Source: CAYJLF01 sp964371055
GTDB taxonomy: Bacteria; Eisenbacteria; RBG-16-71-46; CAIMUX01
Direction of reading: 5' to 3'
Length of the DNA: 64,000 nucleotides
Assembly: GCA_964371055.1 (NCBI GenBank)
Contig: CAYJLF010000019.1
Coordinates: 1-64,000 of the forward strand
A program made the position numbers and the translations under genes. The notes below the pieces were generated by a model that was given only the letters and a program-made list of their open reading frames with translations, was not told the DNA's origin and made no database searches. Every line of letters starts with the position of its first letter. The stretch's first letter is position 1. Shown here one piece after another: positions 44,428 to 53,390 of the stretch.

Positions 44428-46415
44428 CAGAACGCCTGCCCCAGGGCGACGTGAATCTTACCCTGGCCTTCCCCCGGCGCGCGGCCGCTGCCGACCTTGA
44501 AGCCGTAGTCGAATCGGAACGGCCCGACCGGCGTGGTGATCCTGATCCCCCCGCCCATCCCGTAGGCGAGATTGAGCGGATCGTAGGAGTGATCTTTGAA
44601 GCCGTCCGTAATGCGGCCCCACTTCAGCTCCGAGGCGGACGCCCAGACGTTGCCGACATCGATGAACAGCCCGCCCTTCACCAGCCAGAGAAGGGGGAAG
44701 CGCAGTTCGAGGTTGGCCAGAATCATCGCGAGTCCGCCGATCGCCTCGTATCCGTCCGGATCACCGGGGTCGGTGCGCAGGCGCCCCACCCCGTTCTCAT
44801 CGAACCCGCGGATCGTCGTCCCGCCGCCGAGGCGGAAGCGTTCGGCCCAGGGGACGCGGGAGAGTCGCAGCGTGTCCGCGACCTCCGCCACGACCGGTCC
44901 GCGCCCCAGAGGCTCGATGCCGCCGCCGCGCACCCGCGCGGCCACAACCCAGCCGCGCCGCGGCGAGGTGTAGCCTTGCCAGCCGGCCGTGAACCGAGCG
45001 AAGCGGTTGTTGCCCGACAGCACGCCGCCGGCGTACTCCACGCGCCCCTCCACGATCCGCCCCTCGGCCGGATCGAAGATGTTGTCCCGGCGATCATCGA
45101 TGGCGTCGAGGTTGACCAGGCGCGTGACGTGACGGGGCTCCACGCTCTTTTCCGTCGTCGCCACGTGCTTGCTCTCGAAACCGACCGACATGCGCGCCGC
45201 GCGGGTCAGGTCACGTCGTAGCGTGATCGCGTAGCCGAGGGTGCGCTGGTGAAAGGTCTCTTCCTGGAGCCAGGCGGCATACGGCGAGAGGAAGCAGCGC
45301 GTGCGCGTGCCGAACAGCCACGGTTCCAGGTAGTCCGTCTGCAGGCGCCCCTCGCGGAACTGGAACCCACCGCTCCGGAAGCCGGGGTCGAGGGAGTAGT
45401 AGAGGTTGCCCGTGACGCCAAGGCGCCGCCCCGTCCCGTCGAGATTGCGGATCCCCCACTCCGAGACAAAACGTACCCGGTCGGACGAGGAATACCCGAA
45501 CCCGGCTCCGAGCCAGCCGTTCCGTCTCTCCTCCAGGCTGACCCGCAACGCGGCGGACGGGCGGCTGCTGTCCGCGAACTCGGGCAGGATGCGCACGCGG
45601 CGGAACACGCCGGTCTCCAGCAGGCGGTCGCGGCTGTCGATCACCTGGCGCGCGCTCAAGAGATCGCCCGGCGCCAGCAGGAGTTCCCTTCGCACTGCCG
45701 TCTCGCGCATCCGCTCGAGCCCCTCGATCCGAATCGAGTCGAGCACGATCGCCGGCCCCGGCTCGACATCGATCACGATCTCGGCCTGGTCGCCGACATG
45801 CCGCAGGACGACGTCCGCCCGTCCCAGAGGGCGCCCCATGGAGCCGAGGTAGTCGGCGACGCGGCTCCGTTCGGCCCGGACGGCGAGGAGCGACAGCGGC
45901 CGGCCGGGCCGCAGCGGCGATCCCTCGCGCAGCTCCTTCTCCCAGGCCGCGGACACTCCCCGGATCAGGAGGCCATCGACGTAGCTGCGCGGCCCCTCCT
46001 CCACCGTGATCTCGATCTGCACGGCTTCGTCGGCCGCGTCATGCCGCACGCGCGCACTCTCGATCCGTGCGAACGGATAGCCCTCCTGGCGATAGCGGTC
46101 GAGAACGAAGTAGAGGTCGCCCGCCAGAAGGTCGGGCCCGGTGTAGCGCGGCCGGCTGAAAGGATTCCACCAGGATGGCGGGCGCAGGCGCATCACGCCC
46201 CGCAGGGTGCGGTCCGAGAGACGCTCGTTCCCCTCGAACCGGACTTCGTTGATGCGCGGAGGATCACCAACGGCGGCCCGCGCCTCGGATGGCCCCGCCA
46301 AACGGGCGAGGCAAAGCGCGGCGCCGACGAGAACCGCCCGCACGACGAGGCCGGTGAGGACGCCGGATCCGGCCGTTCGCTCCCCCCCTTGGGGGGCATG
46401 GGCCGGGGTCACCAT
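44427..46415 (-). CDS. tamA: TamA-like Omp85 protein
   Basis: 662-residue outer-membrane protein. A signal region precedes three POTRA-like repeats: PRINEVRFEGNERL to about residue 135, then VDGLLIRG to DVEPGP, then LDSIRIEGLERM to VSLEERR. A C-terminal 16-strand barrel with FRLGGGTTIRGFDENG follows, the usual VRG(F/Y) hallmark. Three POTRA domains and the overlapping TamB partner favour TamA over BamA (five POTRA). It occupies the slot where bamA often follows dxr-rseP. ATG 46415 has GAGG upstream. Confidence 0.88.
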   Translation of the reverse strand: MVTPAHAPQGGERTAGSGVLTGLVVRAVLVGAALCLARLAGPSEARAAVGDPPRINEVRFEGNERLSDRTLRGVMRLRPPSWWNPFSRPRYTGPDLLAGDLYFVLDRYRQEGYPFARIESARVRHDAADEAVQIEITVEEGPRSYVDGLLIRGVSAAWEKELREGSPLRPGRPLSLLAVRAERSRVADYLGSMGRPLGRADVVLRHVGDQAEIVIDVEPGPAIVLDSIRIEGLERMRETAVRRELLLAPGDLLSARQVIDSRDRLLETGVFRRVRILPEFADSSRPSAALRVSLEERRNGWLGAGFGYSSSDRVRFVSEWGIRNLDGTGRRLGVTGNLYYSLDPGFRSGGFQFREGRLQTDYLEPWLFGTRTRCFLSPYAAWLQEETFHQRTLGYAITLRRDLTRAARMSVGFESKHVATTEKSVEPRHVTRLVNLDAIDDRRDNIFDPAEGRIVEGRVEYAGGVLSGNNRFARFTAGWQGYTSPRRGWVVAARVRGGGIEPLGRGPVVAEVADTLRLSRVPWAERFRLGGGTTIRGFDENGVGRLRTDPGDPDGYEAIGGLAMILANLELRFPLLWLVKGGLFIDVGNVWASASELKWGRITDGFKDHSYDPLNLAYGMGGGIRITTPVGPFRFDYGFKVGSGRAPGEGQGKIHVALGQAF

Positions 46416-46423
46416 GCGCCGCC

Positions 46424-47617
46424 TCAGCGGAGGACGCCGACGACCCGAGCCGCTTCGACCCGCGCCCACCGGTCGGCCTCCCGCACCGCTTCCAGGTTGT
46501 CCGCCGCCATCGGCGGGCGCCGGTCGAGCACCCGCTCGAGTCCCTCGCCGATTCCGGGGAAGGTGATCTGGTCGTGCAGGAACGCCTCGACCAGCAGTTC
46601 GTCCGCGGCGTTCAGCACCGCCGGAGCGGTTCCGCCCTCCGCCAGGGCCCGCCGGGCCAGGCCGAGACAGGGAAAGCGCACCGGATCGGGAGGTCCGAAG
46701 TCCAACCGGCCGAGACGCGCCAGGTCGCAACGCGGTAGACCGGTCTCCAGCCGCTCGGGATGGCAGAGCGCGTTCTGGATCGGGATCCGCATGTCGGGCA
46801 TCGAGAGGACCGCCGCGGTCGATCCATCGACCCACTCGACCAGGCCGTGCACGATCGACTGCGGGTGCACCCAGACCTCGATCCGCTCTGCCGGGAGGTC
46901 GAAGAGCCAGCGAGCTTCGATCACCTCGAAGCCCTTGTTCAGCAGGGTCGCCGAATCGACCGTGATGCGCGGGCCCATGCTCCAGGTGGGGTGACGCAAG
47001 GCCTCGTCCCGGGTGATGCCGCGGAAGGTCGCCGGATCGCGATCGCGGAACGGTCCGCCGGACGCCGTGAGGATGACTCGTGCCACCGCCCGCGCCGACT
47101 GCCCCTCGAGGCACTGGAAGAGCGCGTTGTGCTCGCTGTCGACCGGCAGGATCCGAGCACCCCAGCGGCGCGCCTCCGCCGTGAGGAACTCCCCGGCGAT
47201 GACCAGCGACTCCTTGTTCGCCAGCGCCACGCCCTTCCCCGCGCGAAGCGCCCGCCAGGTCGGACCCATCCCCGCGGCGCCCACGATGCCGTTCAGGACC
47301 AGATCGGCCTCCGCCAGCCCCGCGAGCGCTTCCACCCCCTCGTGGCCGAAGTAGAGCGCCCCGTTCCAACCGGCGCCGATCGCGTCGCGCAGCTCCGGCT
47401 CGAGATCGGCCCGTCCCAGTGCCACGGCGCGCGGGCGCAGCCTCCTCACCTGCTCCGCCAGCTCCCCGACGCGCGTCCCCGCCGCCAGGGCGAAGACCTC
47501 CAGGCGATCAGGAAGACGCTCGATCACATCGAGCGCGGCGCGCCCGATCGAGCCGGTCGAACCCAGGACCGTCACGCGGCGCCGGTGGCGAGAGGAGAGC
47601 TCCGGATCGTGGTTCAT
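46424..47617 (-). CDS. dxr: DXP reductoisomerase
   Basis: 397-residue MEP-pathway enzyme that makes 2-C-methyl-D-erythritol 4-phosphate with NADPH. Nucleotide motif VLGSTGSIGRAAL, the catalytic-metal region DSEHNALFQCLEG, flap segment LTASGGPFRD and NKGFEVIEARWLFDLP are all present. ATG 47617 is preferred over a GTG three codons upstream. It lies between cdsA (24-base gap) and the TamA-like gene (8-base gap). No rseP follows. Confidence 0.96.
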   Translation of the reverse strand: MNHDPELSSRHRRRVTVLGSTGSIGRAALDVIERLPDRLEVFALAAGTRVGELAEQVRRLRPRAVALGRADLEPELRDAIGAGWNGALYFGHEGVEALAGLAEADLVLNGIVGAAGMGPTWRALRAGKGVALANKESLVIAGEFLTAEARRWGARILPVDSEHNALFQCLEGQSARAVARVILTASGGPFRDRDPATFRGITRDEALRHPTWSMGPRITVDSATLLNKGFEVIEARWLFDLPAERIEVWVHPQSIVHGLVEWVDGSTAAVLSMPDMRIPIQNALCHPERLETGLPRCDLARLGRLDFGPPDPVRFPCLGLARRALAEGGTAPAVLNAADELLVEAFLHDQITFPGIGEGLERVLDRRPPMAADNLEAVREADRWARVEAARVVGVLR

Positions 47618-47641
47618 CGTGCCCACCCTAACATAGCGGGC

Positions 47642-48481
47642 TCAGCCGAGCAGCAGGGCGAGCCCGTACGCGAAAACCGGCCCGGCCGGGAGGAGACTAT
47701 CGAGGCGGTCGAGCATGCCGCCGTGCCCCGGCATGAACCGGCCGGAGTCCTTGACCCCGGCTCTACGCTTAAGCCGCGATTCGAGGAGATCGCCGAGCTG
47801 TGCGGCGACCGCCGCAACGGCCGCGAGCGCGGCGGCCGCCATGGCGGGAAGGCCCGGCACCATCCGGGACGAAAGGAGAAGACCGACGATGAGAGCCGCG
47901 ATGAGTCCGCCGACACTCCCCTCCCACGTCTTGGCCGGACTGACCGCCGGCCAGAGCTTGTGACGTCCGGTGAGGGTCCCCGTGACGTAAGCCCCGGTGT
48001 CGACCGCCCAGACGATCAGGATCGCCCAGAAGGCCCGACCCGATCCCGCGTCCACGCCGGCCCCGCCCGGCCACGGCCCCCCTTCGAGGCGACCCCAGCA
48101 GGCCAGCATGCTGCCGATGTAGAGAGCCCCCCCCAGGTGGACGCCCCAGGCCAGCCACCCCGCGTTCGGGCGGCGCGGCAGGCGCGGCGCGGCCAGCCAG
48201 AGGACCCCACCGACTCCGGCGGCCGCCGTGGCGACGTTTACGATCGGACCGGGACCGGCGCCGAGCGTGAGGGCGAAGGCGAGGATCGACGCGATCGCGG
48301 TGCACACGGGAGAAACGCAGAGCCCCAGCGCCCGCAGGAGACGCCCGAGCTCCCATCCCCCGAGGAGGCCGGCCACGGCCAGGAGCGCGGCGTAGGTCCA
48401 AGGATCGAGCCAGACGAGCGCGGCCACGAGCGGCAGGAGAAGCGCGGCGGATCCGAGCCTCTGCCGCAGTTCGGTCCTCAT
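47642..48481 (-). CDS. cdsA: Phosphatidate cytidylyltransferase
   Basis: 279-residue integral membrane enzyme that makes CDP-diacylglycerol for phospholipids. About eight membrane helices are visible. The C-terminal signature KDSGRFMPGHGGMLDRLDSL and the upstream SPAKTWEGSVGG are intact. ATG 48481 overlaps the uppS stop (ATGA). Confidence 0.95.
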   Translation of the reverse strand: MRTELRQRLGSAALLLPLVAALVWLDPWTYAALLAVAGLLGGWELGRLLRALGLCVSPVCTAIASILAFALTLGAGPGPIVNVATAAAGVGGVLWLAAPRLPRRPNAGWLAWGVHLGGALYIGSMLACWGRLEGGPWPGGAGVDAGSGRAFWAILIVWAVDTGAYVTGTLTGRHKLWPAVSPAKTWEGSVGGLIAALIVGLLLSSRMVPGLPAMAAAALAAVAAVAAQLGDLLESRLKRRAGVKDSGRFMPGHGGMLDRLDSLLPAGPVFAYGLALLLG

Positions 48482-49254
48482 CCGGCGCTGCTACGCGCCG
48501 CGACCCGCCCGAAGCGGCGGTCACGCTTCTGGTAGGCGGCGATGGCGCGGTAGAGATCCCGCCGGCGGAAGTCGGGCCAGAGGGTCTCGGTGACGTAGAT
48601 CTCGGCGTAGGCCAGCTGCCAGAGGAGGAAATTGGAGATCCGCATCTCGCCGCTGGTCCGGATCAGGAGATCCGGATCGGGGAGTCCCGCGGTGTAGAGG
48701 TGCGTATCGATCGTCCCCTCTTCGATCTCGCCCTCGGTCAGTTTACCCGCCCGCACGTCGGCGACGAGCCCGCGGATGCAATCGACGATTTCGGCGCGGC
48801 TGCCGTAGGAGAGGGCCAGCACCAGCTTGAGCCCCGTGTTTCCGCGGAGTTCCGCCATGGTGCGCTCCAGCTCGGCCTGCACCTCGCCCGGGAGATCTGC
48901 GGTTCTTCCGATCGCCCTGAGTTCGACGTTGTTCTCACGGAGCGAGTCCCTCTCCTCGGTCAGGACCTGCCGGAGAAACCCCATCAAGGCACTGACTTCG
49001 GGCGCCGGACGCTGCCAGTTCTCGACCGAAAAGGTGTAGAGAGTCAGGACCTCGATCCCGAGTTCGGCACAGGTCTCGACAACTTCACGGACCGAGCGCC
49101 GGCCCGCCTGGTGACCGGCGATGCGCGGCAGACCGCGCCGGGTCGCCCAGCGCCCGTTGCCGTCCATGATGATCGCCACATGGCGCGGCAGGTTGCCGAC
49201 GGCGAGCAGCCGGTCGCGCTCGGCGACAAGCTCCTCCTCAGTGGATCGACGCAT
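48478..49254 (-). CDS. uppS: Undecaprenyl diphosphate synthase
   Basis: 258-residue cis-prenyltransferase that makes the C55 lipid carrier. Catalytic Asp is in AIIMDGNGRWATRRG (about residue 31). TFSVENWQRP and LLIRTSGEMRISNFLLWQ are intact. Length is normal. GGAGA precedes the ATG at 49254. It links the translation genes upstream to lipid genes downstream. Confidence 0.96.
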   Translation of the reverse strand: MRRSTEEELVAERDRLLAVGNLPRHVAIIMDGNGRWATRRGLPRIAGHQAGRRSVREVVETCAELGIEVLTLYTFSVENWQRPAPEVSALMGFLRQVLTEERDSLRENNVELRAIGRTADLPGEVQAELERTMAELRGNTGLKLVLALSYGSRAEIVDCIRGLVADVRAGKLTEGEIEEGTIDTHLYTAGLPDPDLLIRTSGEMRISNFLLWQLAYAEIYVTETLWPDFRRRDLYRAIAAYQKRDRRFGRVAARSSAG

Positions 49255-49322
49255 CCGGCGTCTCCCTGCTCCCGTCCGGTCCGCGGTCCCAACCGCCGCC
49301 GTCCGGGGTTCGGCCCCCCGAG

Positions 49323-49880
49323 TCAGACCTCGAGGATCTCCTTCTCCTTCTTCGCCAGCACCTCGTCCACCTGCCCCACGTAACGGTCCGTGAGCTTCTG
49401 AACCTCGTCGCGCAGGCGGCCCGCCTCATCCTCCGAGACCGCGTGATCCTTCTCCAGTTTCTTCACCTCGTCATTCGCGTCGCGACGGATGTTGCGCACG
49501 GAGACGCGGCACTCCTCGCCGATCTTCTTCACGCGTTTGACCATCTCATTGCGGCGATCCTCGGTCAGGGCGGGGATCGGCAGCCGGATCAGTTCGCCGT
49601 CCTCAGCCGGGTTGAGGCCGAGATCGGCCTTCTGGATCCCCCGGACGATGGCCGACAGCATCTTCTTGTCCCAGGGCTGGACGACCAGGAGGCGGGGCTG
49701 GGGCGCCGTGATGGACGCCACCTGGCTGAGCGGCATGACCGAGTTGTAGGCCTCGACGCGCACCGGATCGAGCAGCGCCGGCGTGGCCTTGCCCGTGCGG
49801 ATCGCCATCAGTTCGGTCTTCAAGGCCTCGATGCTCCGCTTCATGCGATCCTCAGCCTTGGTCACGACAGCATGGCTCAT
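49323..49880 (-). CDS. frr: Ribosome recycling factor
   Basis: 185-residue RRF that splits post-termination ribosomes with EF-G. Motifs AIRTGKATPALLDPVRVEAY and the C-terminal helical VRNIRRDANDEVKKLEKDH are intact. It follows pyrH by 2 bases, and a GGAGG lies about 10 bases before the ATG. A 68-base gap separates it from uppS. Confidence 0.97.
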   Translation of the reverse strand: MSHAVVTKAEDRMKRSIEALKTELMAIRTGKATPALLDPVRVEAYNSVMPLSQVASITAPQPRLLVVQPWDKKMLSAIVRGIQKADLGLNPAEDGELIRLPIPALTEDRRNEMVKRVKKIGEECRVSVRNIRRDANDEVKKLEKDHAVSEDEAGRLRDEVQKLTDRYVGQVDEVLAKKEKEILEV

Positions 49881-49882
49881 GG

Positions 49883-50629
49883 TCAGCTTTCCTCCACCAG
49901 GGTACCCACCGGTTCCCCCGCGAGCACGCGCTCCAGGTTTCCGTGCGTTCGGACGTTGAACACCAGGATCGGAAGTCGGTTCTCCAGCGCCAGGGTGATC
50001 GCCGTCAGGTCCATGACCCTCAGGCCGCGGTCGAGCACCTCCTGGTGTCGGAGCCGAGGCAGGAACGAGGCCGACGCATCCTTCATCGGATCGCCGGTGT
50101 AGATGCCGTCGACTTTCGTCGCCTTGAGCAGGACCCGACAGCCGGTTTCCACCCCCCGCAGCACCGCCGCGGTGTCGGTGCTGAAGTAGGGATTGCCGGT
50201 CCCGCCGGCCAGGATCACGATGCGCCCCTTCTCCAGGTGGCGGATCGCCCGGCGCCGGATGTACGGCTCGGCGACCTGCTCCATCTTGAGAGCGGAACAG
50301 ACCCGGGTGTGCTGTCCCAGGCGCTCCAGGGCGTCCTGCAGAGCCAGCGCATTGATCACGGTGGCGAGCATTCCCATGTGATCGGAAGTGGACCGGTCCA
50401 TGCCGCGCTCGACCAGTTCCGCGCCCCGGAGATAGTTGCCGCCGCCAACCACGATCGCCACCTCCACGCCGAGGCGGCGGGCAGTGGCGATCTGCGCGGC
50501 CAGGGAATCGAGGACCAGAGGATCGAGACCGGTCCGTCCTTCTCCGGCCAGGATCTCCCCGCTCAGCTTGAGCAGGATCCGTCCCCAGCGAGGGGCGGCG
50601 ACGCTCTCAGATCGGGCGGGTCCTTCCAT
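49883..50629 (-). CDS. pyrH: UMP kinase
   Basis: 248-residue kinase that phosphorylates UMP. LLKLSGEILAGEG, IVVGGGNYLRGAEL and MDLTAITLALENRLPILVFN are family features. No Shine-Dalgarno is clear before ATG 50629, so the start is slightly uncertain; the first ~12 residues are non-conserved. It sits 11 bases downstream of tsf and 2 bases before frr. Confidence 0.95.
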   Translation of the reverse strand: MEGPARSESVAAPRWGRILLKLSGEILAGEGRTGLDPLVLDSLAAQIATARRLGVEVAIVVGGGNYLRGAELVERGMDRSTSDHMGMLATVINALALQDALERLGQHTRVCSALKMEQVAEPYIRRRAIRHLEKGRIVILAGGTGNPYFSTDTAAVLRGVETGCRVLLKATKVDGIYTGDPMKDASASFLPRLRHQEVLDRGLRVMDLTAITLALENRLPILVFNVRTHGNLERVLAGEPVGTLVEES

Positions 50630-50640
50630 GGGTCGCGAGT

Positions 50641-51249
50641 CTACGACTTCCGGAGCTCTTCGCCCAACTGGAATCGCACGAAACGACGAACCTGGATATT
50701 CTCGCCCAGCTTGGCGATCACGCCGGTCACCAGATCGCGCACCTTGCGGTCCGGATCCTTGACGAACGGCTGCTCGAGGAGGACGTACTCCTCGAAGAAC
50801 TTCTCCACGCGCCCATCCACGATCTTTGGCCAGACCTGCTCCGGCTTTCCCGAGGTGCGCGCCTGGTCCTCGTAGATGCTCCGCTCGTGGGCGATCACCT
50901 CGGCCGGCACGTCGTCGCGGCTGACCGCGATCGGAGCGGCGGCCGCCACGTGCAGCAAGAGGTCGTGCACCAGCCCGCGGAAGTCGTCGGTACGCGCGAC
51001 GAAGTCGGTCTCGCAGTTGACCTCGATCAGGACGCCCACCTTGCTTCCGGGATGGATGTAGGCCTCGATGACCCCTTCCCCGGTCGCCCGGCCCAGGCGC
51101 TTCTCGGCCGCCGCCGCGCCTGACTTGCGCAGGTGCTCGATTGCCTTCTCCACGTCCCCGCCCACTTCCTCCAGCGCTTTCTTGCACTGCATCATCCCCG
51201 CCCCGGTCTTCTCGCGGAGAACCTTCACCTGGTCGGCCGAGATCGTCAT
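50641..51249 (-). CDS. tsf: Elongation factor Ts (short form)
   Basis: 202-residue EF-Ts that recycles EF-Tu-GDP. It carries the conserved VKVLREKTGAGMMQCKKALEE and EVNCETDFVAR. It is of the short type, about 200 residues like Thermus EF-Ts rather than ~280 as in E. coli, with a reduced C-terminal half. AAGGAG precedes ATG 51249. The 170-base gap to rpsB has no obvious terminator or further gene. Confidence 0.96.
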   Translation of the reverse strand: MTISADQVKVLREKTGAGMMQCKKALEEVGGDVEKAIEHLRKSGAAAAEKRLGRATGEGVIEAYIHPGSKVGVLIEVNCETDFVARTDDFRGLVHDLLLHVAAAAPIAVSRDDVPAEVIAHERSIYEDQARTSGKPEQVWPKIVDGRVEKFFEEYVLLEQPFVKDPDRKVRDLVTGVIAKLGENIQVRRFVRFQLGEELRKS

Positions 51250-51419
51250 GCTCGCTCCTTGCCCGGCTGCCGGGCTTTCCTCACGGGGCCGCGCCGCGGT
51301 CCCGTGGTGTCCTTGGGAAGTTCGTTCATGCCCCATCCGCGCGATCCGCCCCGCGAGGGCGCGGGGCGATCGCCGCGGACCATCACGCCCTCATGGCCAT
51401 CACATCCTCAGGCCATCGG

Positions 51420-52169
51420 TCAGGCGGTCGCGTGCCGGGGCTCCTCCACGCCGATCGCCTCGCCCTTGTCCGGGGCCGGGCCGCCGGCCGCCGCGCGGGT
51501 CTCGTTGGCGACATCGCCGACGAAGCGCGCGAAGAGCCGGATGCTACGGATGGCGTCATCGTTCCCGGGGATCGGATAGGTGATCTCGTCGGGGTCGCAG
51601 TTGGTGTCGACGATTCCCATCACCGGGATGCGAAGCCGGCGGGCCTCCGCCACGGCGATCTGCTCCAGCTTGGTGTCGACCACGAACATCAGCCCCGGAA
51701 GGCGGTTCATGTCGCGGATGCCGCTGAAGACCTTGTCGAGCTGGGTCCGCTCCTTCTCCAGCCGGGAGACTTCCTTCTTGGAGAGCTTCTCGAACGTGCC
51801 GTCGTCGCGCATGCGCTCGAGGCTGCGCAGGTAGCGGATGCTCATCTTGATGGTCTGGAAGTTGGTGAGCATCCCGCCGAGCCAACGCTCGGTCACGTGG
51901 AACTGCCCGCAGCGCTTCGCTTCCTCAACCATCACGGCCTGGGCCTGCTTCTTGGTGCCGACGAAGAGGATGCCGTCGCCGTTCTTGATCACGCGCTGGA
52001 CGGCCTCGCGGGCCTTCTCCACCGCCTGGAGGGTCTTGGTGAGGTCCATAATGTGGATGCCATTACGCTCGAGGAAGATGTATCGCTTCATCTTCGGATT
52101 CCACCGGCGGGTCTGGTGACCAAAGTGAACGCCGGCCTCGAGCAGCTCGCGCATGGTGATCTGCGCCAT
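51420..52169 (-). CDS. rpsB: 30S ribosomal protein S2
   Basis: 249-residue small-subunit protein. ITMRELLEAGVHFGHQTRRW and MRDDGTFEKLSKKEVSRLEKE are S2 signatures. The Gly/Ala/Glu-rich C-terminal tail is non-conserved. A long GC-rich leader (185 bases) with an 8-bp hairpin separates it from rpsI; ATG 52169 follows a weak GGAAAGG. Confidence 0.97.
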   Translation of the reverse strand: MAQITMRELLEAGVHFGHQTRRWNPKMKRYIFLERNGIHIMDLTKTLQAVEKAREAVQRVIKNGDGILFVGTKKQAQAVMVEEAKRCGQFHVTERWLGGMLTNFQTIKMSIRYLRSLERMRDDGTFEKLSKKEVSRLEKERTQLDKVFSGIRDMNRLPGLMFVVDTKLEQIAVAEARRLRIPVMGIVDTNCDPDEITYPIPGNDDAIRSIRLFARFVGDVANETRAAAGGPAPDKGEAIGVEEPRHATA

Positions 52170-52310
52170 GGGGGCCGCCTTTCCGTGAGCAGTTTCTGCC
52201 TCTGCCTCCCGGCTCCGCGCCCGGTCCGAAGACCACCACGAAGAACCGCTCTGGGAGACGTGTGAATTTGCCGGGCGAAGACGCCGGCGCGCCCGGGGGC
52301 ACGCCACGCC

Positions 52311-52330
52311 GGCCGGCGCGAACGCCGGCC
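52311..52330 (-). other. GC hairpin between rpsI and rpsB
   Basis: GGCCGGCGcgaaCGCCGGCC is a perfect 8-bp stem with a 4-base loop; on the minus transcript the loop is UUCG. It lies 25 bases after rpsI. There is no U-run, so it may stabilise mRNA ends or attenuate rather than terminate. Confidence 0.45.
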
Positions 52331-52354
52331 GACCGCGACTTCTCTCGCTTCCGT

Positions 52355-52750
52355 CTACCGCTTCGAGAACTGGAAGCGCTTGCGGGCGCCCGGCTGCCCG
52401 TACTTCTTGCGCTCCTTCATGCGCGGGTCGCGCGTGAGGAGCCCGTCCTTGTCCAGCATCGGCTTCAGGCCGACATCGTAGGACTTCAGAGCGCGCGCCA
52501 CGCCAAGGCTGACGGCTCCCGCCTGCCCGGCGATCCCGCCGCCGTCGACCGTCGCGAGGAGGTCGAACCTGGCTCCCGTCTCCGTCGCCACGAAGGGACG
52601 GTTGGCGATAATCGAGAGCACATCCCTCTTGAAGTAGTCGTCGAGATCACTTCCGTTGACCTTCCGCAATCCCGTCCCCGGCGTGATCCGAACCCGGGCC
52701 ACCGACGACTTCCGCCGGCCCGTGCCCAGGTAGACCGTCTTCTGCACCAT
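52355..52750 (-). CDS. rpsI: 30S ribosomal protein S9
   Basis: 131-residue ribosomal protein. LGTGRRKSSVARVRI at the N-terminus and the C-terminal RKRFQFSKR are diagnostic; the last residues reach the P-site tRNA. ATG 52750 has GGAGG 7 bases upstream. It is co-transcribed with rplM, which ends 63 bases upstream. Confidence 0.97.
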   Translation of the reverse strand: MVQKTVYLGTGRRKSSVARVRITPGTGLRKVNGSDLDDYFKRDVLSIIANRPFVATETGARFDLLATVDGGGIAGQAGAVSLGVARALKSYDVGLKPMLDKDGLLTRDPRMKERKKYGQPGARKRFQFSKR

Positions 52751-52813
52751 GCATCGACCTCCGCTTCAGCTCTTTCCGATCTGCGTCTTCAAACTTCCCG
52801 GCCGGCGCGCCGC

Positions 52814-53308
52814 TTACGCGGTCGGGGCCGCCGTCGATTCCGCGGCCACGACCCTCGCCGGCATCGCACGACCGTGCGCGCCCAGGGTGTACGGCACCGC
52901 CTGCTGCGCCTCGTGTGGATGCGTGGGTCCGCGATAGATCTTCAACTTGCGGATCATCTGCCGACCCAGCGGTCCCTTCGGAAGCATCCCCCAGACGGCA
53001 TCGCGGATCACCTCTTCGGGCTCCTTGCGCATGCGATCGGAGAGCTTCGTGAACTTGCTGCCGCCCATCCAGCCGGTGTGGTGGAAGTAGGTCTTCTGCT
53101 GGAGCTTCCGGCCGGTGAAGACGATCTTGGACGCGTTGACGATGATGACGTGATCCCCCGTGTCGAGGTACGGCACGTACAGCGGATTCCACTTGCCCCG
53201 AAGCAGGCAGGCGACCTCGCTGGCCATCCGGCCGAGGGTCTGCCCGTCTCCATCGACGAGGAACCACCGGCGATTCACGTCCTTCGCCTTGGTGGCGTAG
53301 GTTCCCAT
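52814..53308 (-). CDS. rplM: 50S ribosomal protein L13
   Basis: 164-residue ribosomal protein. WFLVDGDGQTLGRMASEVA and VFTGRKLQQKTYFHHTGWMG are L13 features. There is a ~20-residue Ala-rich C-terminal extension. ATG 53308 has AGGAGG 8 bases upstream and lies 34 bases from the predicted start site of a near-consensus promoter. It heads a long operon down to tamB. Confidence 0.97.
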   Translation of the reverse strand: MGTYATKAKDVNRRWFLVDGDGQTLGRMASEVACLLRGKWNPLYVPYLDTGDHVIIVNASKIVFTGRKLQQKTYFHHTGWMGGSKFTKLSDRMRKEPEEVIRDAVWGMLPKGPLGRQMIRKLKIYRGPTHPHEAQQAVPYTLGAHGRAMPARVVAAESTAAPTA

Positions 53309-53348
53309 CCCATGACCTCCTGAAACGCCTGAACTGTGCAAAGCTCTG

Positions 53349-53377
53349 AATCTAGCGGGCAACCCGCGCCGTGTCAA
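53349..53377 (-). promoter_or_regulatory. Sigma70 promoter for rplM operon
   Basis: On the minus strand TTGACA (53372-53377), a 17-base spacer and TAGATT (53349-53354). The -35 is perfect and the -10 matches at 4 of 6. The predicted start is near 53342. It follows the mtnA stop by about 15 bases and is one of the best promoter matches in the window. Confidence 0.65.
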
Positions 53378-53390
53378 CCCTCGGACGCGC

